The position numbers and the translations under genes were made by a program. Shown in pieces: positions 38,001-46,945 of a DNA stretch of 64,000 bases. Each line of letters starts with the position of its first letter. Position 1 is the first letter of the stretch. The DNA comes from Labyrinthula sp. Ha (Eukaryota; Sar; Bigyra; Labyrinthulida; Labyrinthulaceae), in assembly GCA_015227615.1 (NCBI GenBank), contig JAALGZ010000045.1:124001-188000 (forward strand). The letters are read 5' to 3'. A model generated the notes under the pieces. That model saw only the letters and a list, made by a program, of their open reading frames with translations, did not search any database and was not told where the DNA came from.

Positions 38001-41000
38001 CTACAAAACGTCTTTGTTACATATGTGAGAGATTCAACTTATTTTGAAATGTAATATCCATGTAGTAAAGTTCGAAATGTTCAGGAGATATTTTGTAGAA
38101 ATGACTAACACTTTAAGAGAAAAATTGTGAAGAAATCAGAGTCTTCTAAAAAGATTACTATGAATGTGCTTATCACAACTGCATGATTGGTGAAGGTCCT
38201 CTTCTGGAACTGTGAGGAGATAGATTAACTATGCTATAACCATCTCACTCTTGCAATAATATCAGGTCTCAATAAATGGCTTAAACTAAACTTTAACCGA
38301 ATGTGGAACAACTTATCCAAAAAGCATTTTATAGTCGTAGTACAGCATATGGTTAAAACTATCTAAGCAATAAAAGAGAAAACCCGCTGAGGTGACTAAA
38401 TGTGTTTAAGAAAAACTATGATTTAATGATTTTCATAATTTGATCCAAAGATGAAAGGTTGCTTTTTACGCCGACTACATACATGTGCTATGATCTCTTG
38501 AAAAGGTATTATGTCTGCCCAAATTTCTTAACAAAAGTCTAAGACATGCAGGTTAAAGTCTTGGATTAGGCAATAAAATATCAGTAGCTCTTGTTTTAAA
38601 GTTTGATTAAGGGTAACAGCTAAACATCTGCATGGAAAATAAGAAATGTAGTGCAATGATCTCTCTTATTATTTACCCTCAAGGTATCACTCAATTTCCA
38701 TCCTATTCTGTATAACTTCTGTTGTAATCGTATTAACTAACTCTTCTTTTTTTTTCGAAGTGGTATCAGATATTACAGAAAAGCTTGCATATACAAAAAA
38801 AGTAAGTCTAATGCTCATATTGAGTCCCATAGTTTCTTATTGTTTTTAAATCTTTGAGTTTAATCAGCATTTATTTTATTTCATCTTTAAGCATCAAGAT
38901 TCCCTCTGACGCAAGATTTGTTCTAATCTCCCTTACCCATCTTCAGAGATCACCCTATGACATAACTACTCACCCCACACTATGCAGCGAATATTTTCCG
39001 CTCATGAAGCGACACTGTAAAAGGGTTATGACATTGACAAAAGATAATAGTACCTCATGCGTGAATTTCAGAGTGCATCATCAGATATCATCAACTCTTA
39101 ATTTTATGAACATAACTTGAAGTGGAACAAAATTTGCAAGAGATTGAATGGATAATTTTTGAGGTATGTAATACAATACAAGTACTCAATAAAAATGATT
39201 GACTTAAGATTTAATACTTTGATGTTAGAGCTGACATGAGCTGCAAAAAGTATGCCTCCTAGTTGAGTTGTAAATAATACCAATAATAGGTTTCTAGTTA
39301 TGTAAAGAGCTATCCAAATTAGCTTATGTCCTTTGATTTTCCCCAAAATCTATGGCATCTATCTGTATGTCTGGCACAATAGATAATGTTCTCTTACTGA
39401 GCGTGGCACAAATAAATTAAGAATTCGAAATCCCTCCTATTAGATTGCAAAAGTGTTGTGAAATATGGTTGTGAAATAGAGTTTTTTGTATGGTGTACTC
39501 ATAACTTAAACCAATACACTTTGCAATTTATTCTATATTAAGCCACACTTTTCTTATAGAATCACTGTTCTTTAAGTAGAGTTCTTAATTATTGAAACGA
39601 ACCCTACAATTTAGATTAAAACTGATATATTGGCCAAGAAATATTAAATTTTGTTTACCATAATGAAGAGTTATTGATGTTAATAGCTAATAAGAGATGA
39701 TATGGAAAGCTCGGAAATTCGTGAGATAATTTGATACTTCAGACTTTAATTTTTCTTAATTTCCATTAGAGTGTTAGTTTGGCAAAGTAGTAGAACTAAA
39801 GAATTACCTTCAGAGATGTGACACAAAAGCGCTCAGCTTTGGAAAAACTAGGAGAGTTTGATAAACGCAAAAGAAAATATTGGGTTAGATAAGGACAGAA
39901 AAGGTAATTACTGAGCGTATTCTAATGGGGTACTATCCCTACAAACTTGTCATTTTAACCCCAAAATTATTTGATATGGCGTCAAGTTTTGTACTCTCTA
40001 GTTCCAAGTTGCTATTCAAATTCAAATAAGTGCTTCCAGTTTTCATCCAAGGGTTATTTCAGTTTTTCCTATCAAGTGTACACACATTTGATTCATGTTC
40101 ACCTTAGCCACAAGCTTCATCGATATGATGAGTCTTCGCAAATTGAGATTTCACTGCCTCATCCCTGGCTTTTCTCGTTTAACACCCCAAATCGGAAATT
40201 AACATCAAATGTTCTGCTCTTCAAATAAAATGAACTAATATCCTTAAGCTCCAATTGTTTTAAGTAATAAAGTATTGTAAATATGTTCACCAATCTGTAT
40301 CTTGTTGCTTAGTATTGGCTGGCTTGTAACGTGCACGTGACTTTTATCCTTTCTTTTATTGCTGTTAATTCTTAATTGGTTGGATTCTTTACTATGACCA
40401 TATCCGACATAGTGATGATGAATCCTCACTACCAATCATATTATCCTATTTATATCTACACTGTTTTCATACCTGATCAACTTATCGGTACGCTATAGTC
40501 GGCTGCTGCTCCTATACTTCCCTATACCCTTAACGGTACAGTGGCTACTACTGTATCTCTCAAGGTCCTAACGGTACATATGGTGCTGACGAGATCAGAA
40601 ATCAGCAAAAATGCTCCAAGTTCTTTAAAGATAGTGGTATAATTTTAAAGTTATTGAAACAGAACTTAACATACTGCTATTTAAAAAAACAAAATTTTAG
40701 CATTTTGGGAAAAATAGAGTAACACTAAAAAATTCCACAGAATTTTCTGTCGTTATTGTTCTTAGAATTATAACTATTTGAATAACATCAGTAGCTTTGC
40801 AATGGCTTAAACTTCCTTAATTTCAATGCGGGATTCGAATCTTGAAAAACAGGATTGTTATAAAATCGTTTTCACTTAGACACCTTTTAAGTACAAATAT
40901 AGTAAAAAGAGAAAAATTAAATACGCCTACTTCTATCTACTCAAAATTATGATTTCTGGTTGCATGCTCCTTTAGCCTTGTATTCAAATTTGACAAAATT

Positions 41001-42259
41001 TGCGTTGCAAAAGATGAAGTACTCGATAAGCTTCAAGCCACTAGGTCCTTGGCCGCTTTTGTAAGTGCAAAAAGTTTTTGACAATATTTTTACTATTAAG
41101 TTGACCTTAGATTTTGCTCTCTCTCTTCAGCGAATACATATCCGGAGCATGGTGCCTGTTTTATTAGATGTCTAGCTGACGAATACTAGGTTTTTTTGTT
41201 GAAAACTGCTGCAAGAACACAGATACTCAGGCCGATTACCCTTTAACAAACTATTATATTACATTTTAAGAGCCACTCAAACAAGTTAATTATTTACCGC
41301 AATCTTTTTTTGAACTTGCTTAAACATGAATTAATTCGGCTAACTTTAATATACTTAGCTCATTGGGTAACTTCATTAACTGTTCTGCTTAGAAATAGAG
41401 TTTAACTCCCTCATGAATATTCATATATGTTCTCTTATTTGGTTAGATCTTAAGCGGATTGAAATTTTTCTCCAGAGAACTCTAAGGCTAAATCTAGTTT
41501 TTGCTTATTGAAATCCGGGTTGTAGTATAAAGCCTAATTATTTTTCTTAGAAATTTCCAAAATATTCGTAAGCTATTGAACTGCTTAAGCAACCATTTAT
41601 ATTAGTTTTATTGACCGTCACAAGTTTACAGGGTACTCGACCCCTCTCACATACTGCCCGAAATGTGTAATGATATCATTGTACCCAACAGATTATTTAC
41701 GCTATAGTTTTTACCTTCTGATTTATTCATATTAGGTTTTACTCTCTCGTGTTTTCATTGCTCTTATTGCAAGTTTCATAATCGAGATGAATCTTACAAC
41801 CGGCAAGAAATTGCGTTATGTATAAAACGCTGTCAACAAAATATGAAATGCTGATGGAAGTTTATCACTTTTGTTAATAAAATGACTTGCTCGTTCCACA
41901 GTCTTTGACATAAATTATATGTCCGAAAATTTTTAGTGCTTTCTTTTTTCATAGGTAAAATGACCTAGAATTGAAGGATGCAATATTAACCTTTGTTCAG
42001 GTTGCAAATATTTTTAGTCCTCCGTTTGAGTATATATTTACAAAGAATCTTAGCTACGTTTATATCTACAATTCAAGAAAATGTAAATACTTAGCAAAGA
42101 AATAAATATTTTTCAAGAACCACAAAATACCCCGATCTAGAGACACTAATAAATTGTTTATTCAAAGAAGAAATAAAGAGTCAAATCATCAGTTTCTTTC
42201 CTACATCAAGCAACATTTAAGAACATTAACCAAAATCGAAGAAAGTATGTATATTCAAA
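38001..42259. other. Intergenic, about 4.2 kb with no supported gene
   Basis: AT-rich with only short frames that have no family features. A locally GC-richer patch at about 40,480-40,600 stands out and is described under findings. Confidence 0.55.
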
Positions 42260-42260
42260 C

Positions 42261-43361
42261 TTAGTTATTTAATACTGTAGCAACAGCTATGAAGAGACTT
42301 GACACCAAACTGACTCCAAAATGGACCCCACTTGCAACTTCTAGTGGTCTAGGACCTTGAATAAATCCACATACATCTCCCCACCAACCTTTACAGGTTC
42401 TTGAACTAGCATCAAAAGTGTCCTGTAACCACAGTGTTGCATTACCCACATCACAAAGAGGCGAACAATGAATTTCGTAACAAGCATACAAGTCATGAAG
42501 AGGAGGTCCAAAAACATCACAGGCATTAATTCCACCATTGAAAAATTGTTCAAGAAGCTCTTCAGTACCAAAAGCAGCTTCTCCAATTTCAACGCATTCC
42601 ATCAACTCCTCGTAATTACATTGGGACTGAGGCCGAGAACCTTCCACAAAACTGCAAATGTCTCCATCAGCAACATTTGAACACTCATCAAATTCTTCTT
42701 CTAAAGATTCTTGAAACCCATCAACTCTATCTTCTTCAAGACAATACGCTGGACATAAGTCGTTATAACAAAATTCGACATCGTATACGTATGGTGCAGT
42801 GAACTCACATCCAAGTACCGATGCAATCCCTTGAAACTTTGTTTCTTCCATGATCGCTCTTGTTTCATCTGCACAAACTTCTGCTCTTCCATGATCACAA
42901 AGATATCCACCAGGAACATTTTCATCCTCCTGGATCCACTCAGGTTGAGGAGCTTTCAAATACTTACACGGAGATCCATCAATTTTAAAGTAATTTCCAC
43001 AAAAGTCATCTCCGAGTCCATCTTCGTGAAGCTCTACAGAAAATGCATCTTCTAAATCACCTTCACATCCACCTGGACAAACACTGGTATCCAGAAAACA
43101 GTTGTACATGTCCCAAATAACAGGTCCAAATGCACCGCAATCAAATGTAGCCAAGTAGTTATCAACCTGAGGTCCTGGAAAAGTTTCTCGGTAGACTTCC
43201 ATACACGCTTCAAGTACTGGATCGTCGCACCATTCTTCATATGTGTACTCATTCCTCTGCAGCAACCTCTTGATCGTGGTTTTCAGCTGTTCTTCAAATG
43301 GATGTGATTTTTGAACCGAAGCAGAAGCTAGACTGAACACTGCAGTTAAAATGAATTTCAT
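42261..43361 (-). CDS. Secreted protein with three 8-cysteine modules, probable GPI anchor
   Basis: A 366-residue protein that matches no family I recognise. A signal peptide (about 1-15) is followed by a short basic helix. Three tandem modules follow, each with eight Cys in near-identical spacing: 45, 53, 75, 88, 95, 99, 121, 132; then 155, 163, 185, 198, 203, 207, 227, 236; then 248, 256, 281, 294, 299, 303, 323, 331. Modules end in a (D/G)xxC.(F/Y)....RP-like segment. The C-terminus (about 349-366) is hydrophobic and lacks a cytoplasmic tail, suggesting GPI attachment near the Ala-Ser-Gly at 343-345. The protein is acidic and likely fully disulphide-bonded on the cell surface. No intron is seen. 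The role is unknown; adhesion or protection is a guess only. Confidence 0.88.
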   Translation of the reverse strand: MKFILTAVFSLASASVQKSHPFEEQLKTTIKRLLQRNEYTYEEWCDDPVLEACMEVYRETFPGPQVDNYLATFDCGAFGPVIWDMYNCFLDTSVCPGGCEGDLEDAFSVELHEDGLGDDFCGNYFKIDGSPCKYLKAPQPEWIQEDENVPGGYLCDHGRAEVCADETRAIMEETKFQGIASVLGCEFTAPYVYDVEFCYNDLCPAYCLEEDRVDGFQESLEEEFDECSNVADGDICSFVEGSRPQSQCNYEELMECVEIGEAAFGTEELLEQFFNGGINACDVFGPPLHDLYACYEIHCSPLCDVGNATLWLQDTFDASSRTCKGWWGDVCGFIQGPRPLEVASGVHFGVSLVSSLFIAVATVLNN

Positions 43362-43643
43362 GGTATTGTGTTTTGGTATTGCTGGTGTTTGGTTGCACGA
43401 GACAACACGTGTTTTTGTATTTTCTTATTTTAACCACCCCTTTTAGCCTACTTCAAGCCGGGTTTAAGAACACCATATTCGTCTTAACTTGTTCATTTTA
43501 ATAAAATTAGGTATTTTCTACTATGATACTATTAGTATCCGTTAGTTGAGTTAAACGGACATACACTTATGGAGACACGTGCTACCGGAACAGAAAGAGA
43601 TAGTAAATATTGCAGAGAAAAAAAGTAAATGAATGACTTTATT

Positions 43644-43895
43644 TCATGGTTTTTCGGTTGATTTGGTTTGTACGGCGTTGCGGTTAAGTTGTTCGGTTTG
43701 TTGTTCTTCTGGTTGTTGGATTTGATGTGATTTTAACTTTTTCACTTCCTGTTGCTTCCACTGTTCTAAATATTGGTCAAAAGCAGTTTGCAAATTTTTT
43801 TCAAGAATTGAGACTTCTTTGTGGAGTTTTTCTTTTTCCTTATCATAGTTTACTATTCTTTGAAAAGAATCTATCACCAGAGTTTCATTATTCAT
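43644..43895 (-). CDS. Small coiled-coil protein
   Basis: An 83-residue frame. Residues about 10-55 form a Lys/Glu/Leu heptad-like helix (YDKEKEKLHKEVSILEKNL), followed by a Gln/Glu-rich, Lys-ending tail. The ATG is preceded by a purine-rich leader. It lies 282 bp upstream of the Cys-rich protein and 292 bp downstream of a three-pass membrane protein, all on the minus strand. It is compatible with a small structural or complex subunit, but no family is recognisable and it could be a chance frame. Coding-like composition and absence of long antisense alternatives favour a gene. Confidence 0.5.
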   Translation of the reverse strand: MNNETLVIDSFQRIVNYDKEKEKLHKEVSILEKNLQTAFDQYLEQWKQQEVKKLKSHQIQQPEEQQTEQLNRNAVQTKSTEKP

Positions 43896-44187
43896 TTTCT
43901 TTTTCTCTCCTATAGTGACGTCATTACATTAAGTTGAGCCGTGAACATTGAGCCGACTCAGACTTCGAATGAATCAAACTCAAATATAAATCAAAATAGG
44001 TGAGGACTAAAAGATATAACAACAAACCAATACTCCAATAATAAAATTTGGCTGTGAATTTTTTTTATAAGCCATATATTTATAAACATATTTTTATTAT
44101 ATAAAAAAATCTAAATGATGTAGTTAGAAACCTAGTGGTCTTAAGTTTAAAATTTAAATGCTTTGAGATTCATCCTTTCTATTGTTT

Positions 44188-44862
44188 TTAAACATCATGT
44201 TCTGTTGTTATCTCTTTTCTCTCGTGAAAATTTCTGGCACCAAAAATTTTTTCAACTATTGAATGTTCTGTAATCACCCGTTGCATCATAAACATCATGC
44301 TCTCTGGACTTTCTTTCTGTTCTTCTTTCTTAATTAACTCTTCTTCCAAGTCATCATCTTCCTCTTCTGCCTGTTTTTTCTTATAGCAATTGCACACGCA
44401 TTGCAACAAATCAAGAAAAACGAGTGCAAAAATTCCAATTAGCGAGATTGCCATTGCTCTAAAGACTTCTGTCTTTTGTTGGTCTGTGTAAAACAATCTA
44501 AAAATAGATTGTAATACTAAAAAGCAAGTATAAGCAACAATCAACCAGCTATAAACTCCAAAACCTTTTTGCTCAAATGTGGTAGCTCTTTGTCGCGGAT
44601 CATGAAGTTTTTGAATTGAGTGACGAAGTCTTTGAACGCTAATGTAAAAACAGCCAAACACAAAGCAAAGAGCTGCAATTACTGAATAGGTTTCAATGTA
44701 GACATCATCATTCACCTCGACAGAGTTTTCTAGAACCTTTAGCTTGAAATTACAACTTTCAAAATCTTCTTGCGTTTCGATATAACCTTTTTCCTGTTCA
44801 TAAGAGTTAAAAAATTCAAAAACAATCTTTTCACACAAAGGGTTTGATTCAATAAGTAGCAT
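44188..44862 (-). CDS. Three-pass membrane protein, unknown function
   Basis: A 224-residue protein. A 55-residue Cys-containing N-terminal region precedes hydrophobic segments at about 57-77, 103-123 and 135-156. The juxtamembrane Cys cluster CVCNCYKKK follows. The acidic C-terminal tail has a coiled-coil-like stretch (EEEDDDLEEELIKKEEQ) and ends at 224. By the positive-inside rule, the loop 78-100 (rich in Arg/His/Lys) and the C-tail would be cytoplasmic. The family is not recognised. Its start is only 111 bp from the divergent mitochondrial-type gene at 44,974, so the two probably share a bidirectional promoter. Confidence 0.75.
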   Translation of the reverse strand: MLLIESNPLCEKIVFEFFNSYEQEKGYIETQEDFESCNFKLKVLENSVEVNDDVYIETYSVIAALCFVFGCFYISVQRLRHSIQKLHDPRQRATTFEQKGFGVYSWLIVAYTCFLVLQSIFRLFYTDQQKTEVFRAMAISLIGIFALVFLDLLQCVCNCYKKKQAEEEDDDLEEELIKKEEQKESPESMMFMMQRVITEHSIVEKIFGARNFHERKEITTEHDV

Positions 44863-44973
44863 TTTGTTCTTGTTTCTCGATAGTTTCTTTTAAGCCTTTC
44901 GTTTAAATTGCCCAAACGGTTCAAAAACGATTTGTGTGTCTGAAAAGGCCATTTTGAAAATAAAAAAGTACAA
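44863..44973. promoter_or_regulatory. Probable bidirectional promoter
   Basis: The 111-bp gap between two divergent start codons must contain the 5' leaders and the core promoters of both genes, unless these overlap the coding regions. No TATA-like or other motif stands out in the AT-rich background. Confidence 0.45.
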
Positions 44974-45732
44974 ATGAACAAAATCCTGAAACTCTCAACA
45001 AAAACCTTTCAACAACGCCCAATTCTCCTTAGTAAGCGTAGATTTCTTAACAATTCAATTTTAAATAATGGAAATAGGCAAAATATCGCACAAACAATGA
45101 ATCGTACGTTTTCATCGTACCCTTTGGAGTCGATTGTCGGACTTCTCTCTGCAGAAATTATATCCCTTTATTCAACTCATGCACTTCTAGTATCTTCCAA
45201 TATTTCTATTCCTTCAACATTTGCTTTAGCTTTTGCTTTATCGAGACCACTTCGAAGATTCAGATTCCCTTTAGATGTTTTTGCTGCTTACTCTCTCTCA
45301 TTCGCTTTTCCTTCATTGAAAAAAATCAAATTAACTCCATTATTAAATATTCGAAAATCCTTTTCAAATAAAAAAACAAAAGAAATAAAATCTAAGTTTG
45401 CACTAAAAATTAAATCTGTTATTGATAAATACGGTTTAAGCTACCTTTTTGGAAGTAGGTTAATGGGTTCTTTTTTAGTTTTTTCAATATTTTTTGTCAT
45501 AAACAAAAACTTTTCTGTTGATGAAATTAAACTTTGGTTGAGTGAAAAGTTTGATGAACAAGTTGCTGAAAGCGTGATGGATAAGTATGGTAAAACATTG
45601 GCCAGTTGGGCTGCTGCTGTTTCACTGAGTGGGATTGTTTATCCTTTTACTATTATCATTGGTACTGGATTTGGTCGTGTATTTGGAAATTTTGGTATTT
45701 TAAAAAGCATAGGTCAGAAACTTAAACTTTAA
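44974..45732 (+). CDS. Mitochondrial membrane protein, possibly DUF1279/FAM210-like
   Basis: A 252-residue protein. The N-terminus (1-40) is rich in Lys, Arg, Ser and Gln without acidic residues and looks like a mitochondrial presequence. A first membrane-associated part (about 50-115, STFALAFALSRPLRRFRFPLDVFAAY) is followed by a basic linker. The second part (about 150-245) has IDKYGLSYLFGSRLMGSFLV, a soluble stretch with DEIKLWLSE, DKYGKTLASWAAAVSL and a final hydrophobic GIVYPFTIIIGTGFGRVF. The pattern of a KYG-containing helix before a membrane span recalls DUF1279 proteins, but that assignment is tentative. The stop codon overlaps the stop of the convergent small gene at 45,729. Confidence 0.72.
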   Translation: MNKILKLSTKTFQQRPILLSKRRFLNNSILNNGNRQNIAQTMNRTFSSYPLESIVGLLSAEIISLYSTHALLVSSNISIPSTFALAFALSRPLRRFRFPLDVFAAYSLSFAFPSLKKIKLTPLLNIRKSFSNKKTKEIKSKFALKIKSVIDKYGLSYLFGSRLMGSFLVFSIFFVINKNFSVDEIKLWLSEKFDEQVAESVMDKYGKTLASWAAAVSLSGIVYPFTIIIGTGFGRVFGNFGILKSIGQKLKL

Positions 45733-45929
45733 ACTGTTTCTTTTCTATTTTTATTCTGTTTATTCTTTTGTTCTTTTCCTTTCTTAAAATCTCCTGCTCT
45801 ATTGAAAATAAGGTTGATTAGAAACGTTCCAGTCAAATAATAAAACAAAAAATAATATAAAAAATAAAGTAGACCACAAGTGCCTATGAATACACCCATA
45901 ATTATTCCAAATATTACTATTGATTCCAT
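45729..45929 (-). CDS. Small single-pass membrane protein
   Basis: A 66-residue protein with a long N-terminal hydrophobic region (IFGIIMGVFIGTCGLLYFLYY onward, about 5-42) and a highly basic tail (DFKKGKEQKNKQNKNRK). The hydrophobic part resembles the N-terminus of the 145-residue protein at 46,279 on the same strand, so the two are probable paralogues. Its stop codon shares TTAA with the convergent gene ending at 45,732. It is short, so a chance frame remains possible, but the paralogy supports it. Confidence 0.55.
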   Translation of the reverse strand: MESIVIFGIIMGVFIGTCGLLYFLYYFLFYYLTGTFLINLIFNRAGDFKKGKEQKNKQNKNRKETV

Positions 45930-46278
45930 ATTTATTGTACTTTAACTTTCTTCTCGGTCTATTCCCGGTATTACTTGTCTACAAACTTTCCTTTACAGTA
46001 AACATTCGTTGACCGTTAAAAACAACCACAAAAAACTAACTGTTAAAAAAGAAGCAAAGCTTGAAAAAAAATAAATTTTGGAATATTTTACTGAAGGGTC
46101 AAGAGTTCTTTTTTTGGTAAGCAAGATATCGGGATATTTTTACTTTCTCAAGGATGAGCTTATGAAACAATAAGATGAAATCTACAGTCAACAACTAGTT
46201 TACCTTCTCAAGTAAGATAAACTTAAAAAAAGTCAGTTATTAACCGTTAGAAAAACAGACAAAGTACTGAAACATAAT

Positions 46279-46716
46279 TTAAACATTATTAACTTTTGTG
46301 ACAGGAATAGATTCAGCTACTGGAACGGCCTCAGGAATATATTGGACATTAGATGCTCGGACTACTTGCGGGGATGGAGCTGCTGGTTGATTGACGGTTA
46401 CTGGTCGTTGATTTTGATTTTGCTGCTGGTTGTTGTATCTGTGGGGATTTTTAGGAGCGAAGAGTGTAGAAAAGTAAGCCCAGGTAAGTTCTTTTGGTCG
46501 GCCATTTGCGGTTGTTGCATTATTTTGTTGTTGATTTCCATTATTTCTATTAGGATCTGGAATATCAAAAAACCAACGCAAGAAGGCTACGAACTGATCC
46601 CAGAGGTAAAAACCAGCAAGACCGCCGTAATAGCAACAGTGTATTGTACAAATGAGGAAGAGAAGACCAAAAAATACTCCAAGAGCTATTCCTATAATAT
46701 CTGCTGTTTCTGTCAT
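46279..46716 (-). CDS. Membrane protein with Asn/Gln-rich cytoplasmic tail
   Basis: A 145-residue protein. The N-terminal hydrophobic segment (about 8-40, IIGIALGVFFGLLFLI) continues into Cys/Tyr/Gly/Trp-rich sequence (HCCYYGGLAGFYLWDQ), then FVAFLRWFFDIPDP. From residue 56 it is hydrophilic and low in complexity: Asn/Gln runs, a Pro-rich part and a Val/Pro-rich end. The juxtamembrane Cys pair could be palmitoylated. The arrangement resembles small tail-signalling or adaptor membrane proteins, but no family is recognised. The N-terminus is similar to the 66-residue protein at 45,729. A long plus-strand frame over the same region is a shadow. Confidence 0.68.
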   Translation of the reverse strand: MTETADIIGIALGVFFGLLFLICTIHCCYYGGLAGFYLWDQFVAFLRWFFDIPDPNRNNGNQQQNNATTANGRPKELTWAYFSTLFAPKNPHRYNNQQQNQNQRPVTVNQPAAPSPQVVRASNVQYIPEAVPVAESIPVTKVNNV

Positions 46717-46872
46717 CTCTTATATCTGTTCAGTGATTCAAGTTCGACTTTGTTCTGAATACGTATATTATTCTGTAGAGACGTAACTTTAATTCTTACA
46801 ACGTAATTTGCAGTTTTGGTGAACTCTTTATACTTATATCAGCATTTAGCATATATGTAATTTTTTGAACAA

Positions 46873-46945
46873 TCCTGGTTAGCTCAGTTGGTAGAGCGTT
46901 AGGCTTTTAACCTAATGGTCCAGGGTTCGAGTCCCTGATCAGGAA
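46873..46945 (+). tRNA. tRNA-Lys (UUU)
   Basis: Complete cloverleaf. The acceptor stem TCCTGGT pairs with ATCAGGA. D-arm TAGCTCAGTTGGTAGAGC (A box) is followed by the anticodon stem TTAGG/CCTAA with loop CTTTTAA, giving anticodon TTT. The variable loop is TGGTC, and the T-arm CAGGGTTCGAGTCCCTG is the B box. The discriminator is A. There is no intron. A short T run (ATTTTC) follows within 10 bp and fits an RNA polymerase III terminator. Confidence 0.97.

Noticed and set aside
40825-40850. B-box-like GATTCGAATC suggesting a tRNA on the minus strand.
   Set aside because: No matching A box, acceptor stem or anticodon arm could be drawn around it.
46342-46758. 138-residue plus-strand hydrophobic frame.
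   Set aside because: It is opposite the better-supported 145-residue minus-strand membrane protein, which has a paralogue and sensible topology.
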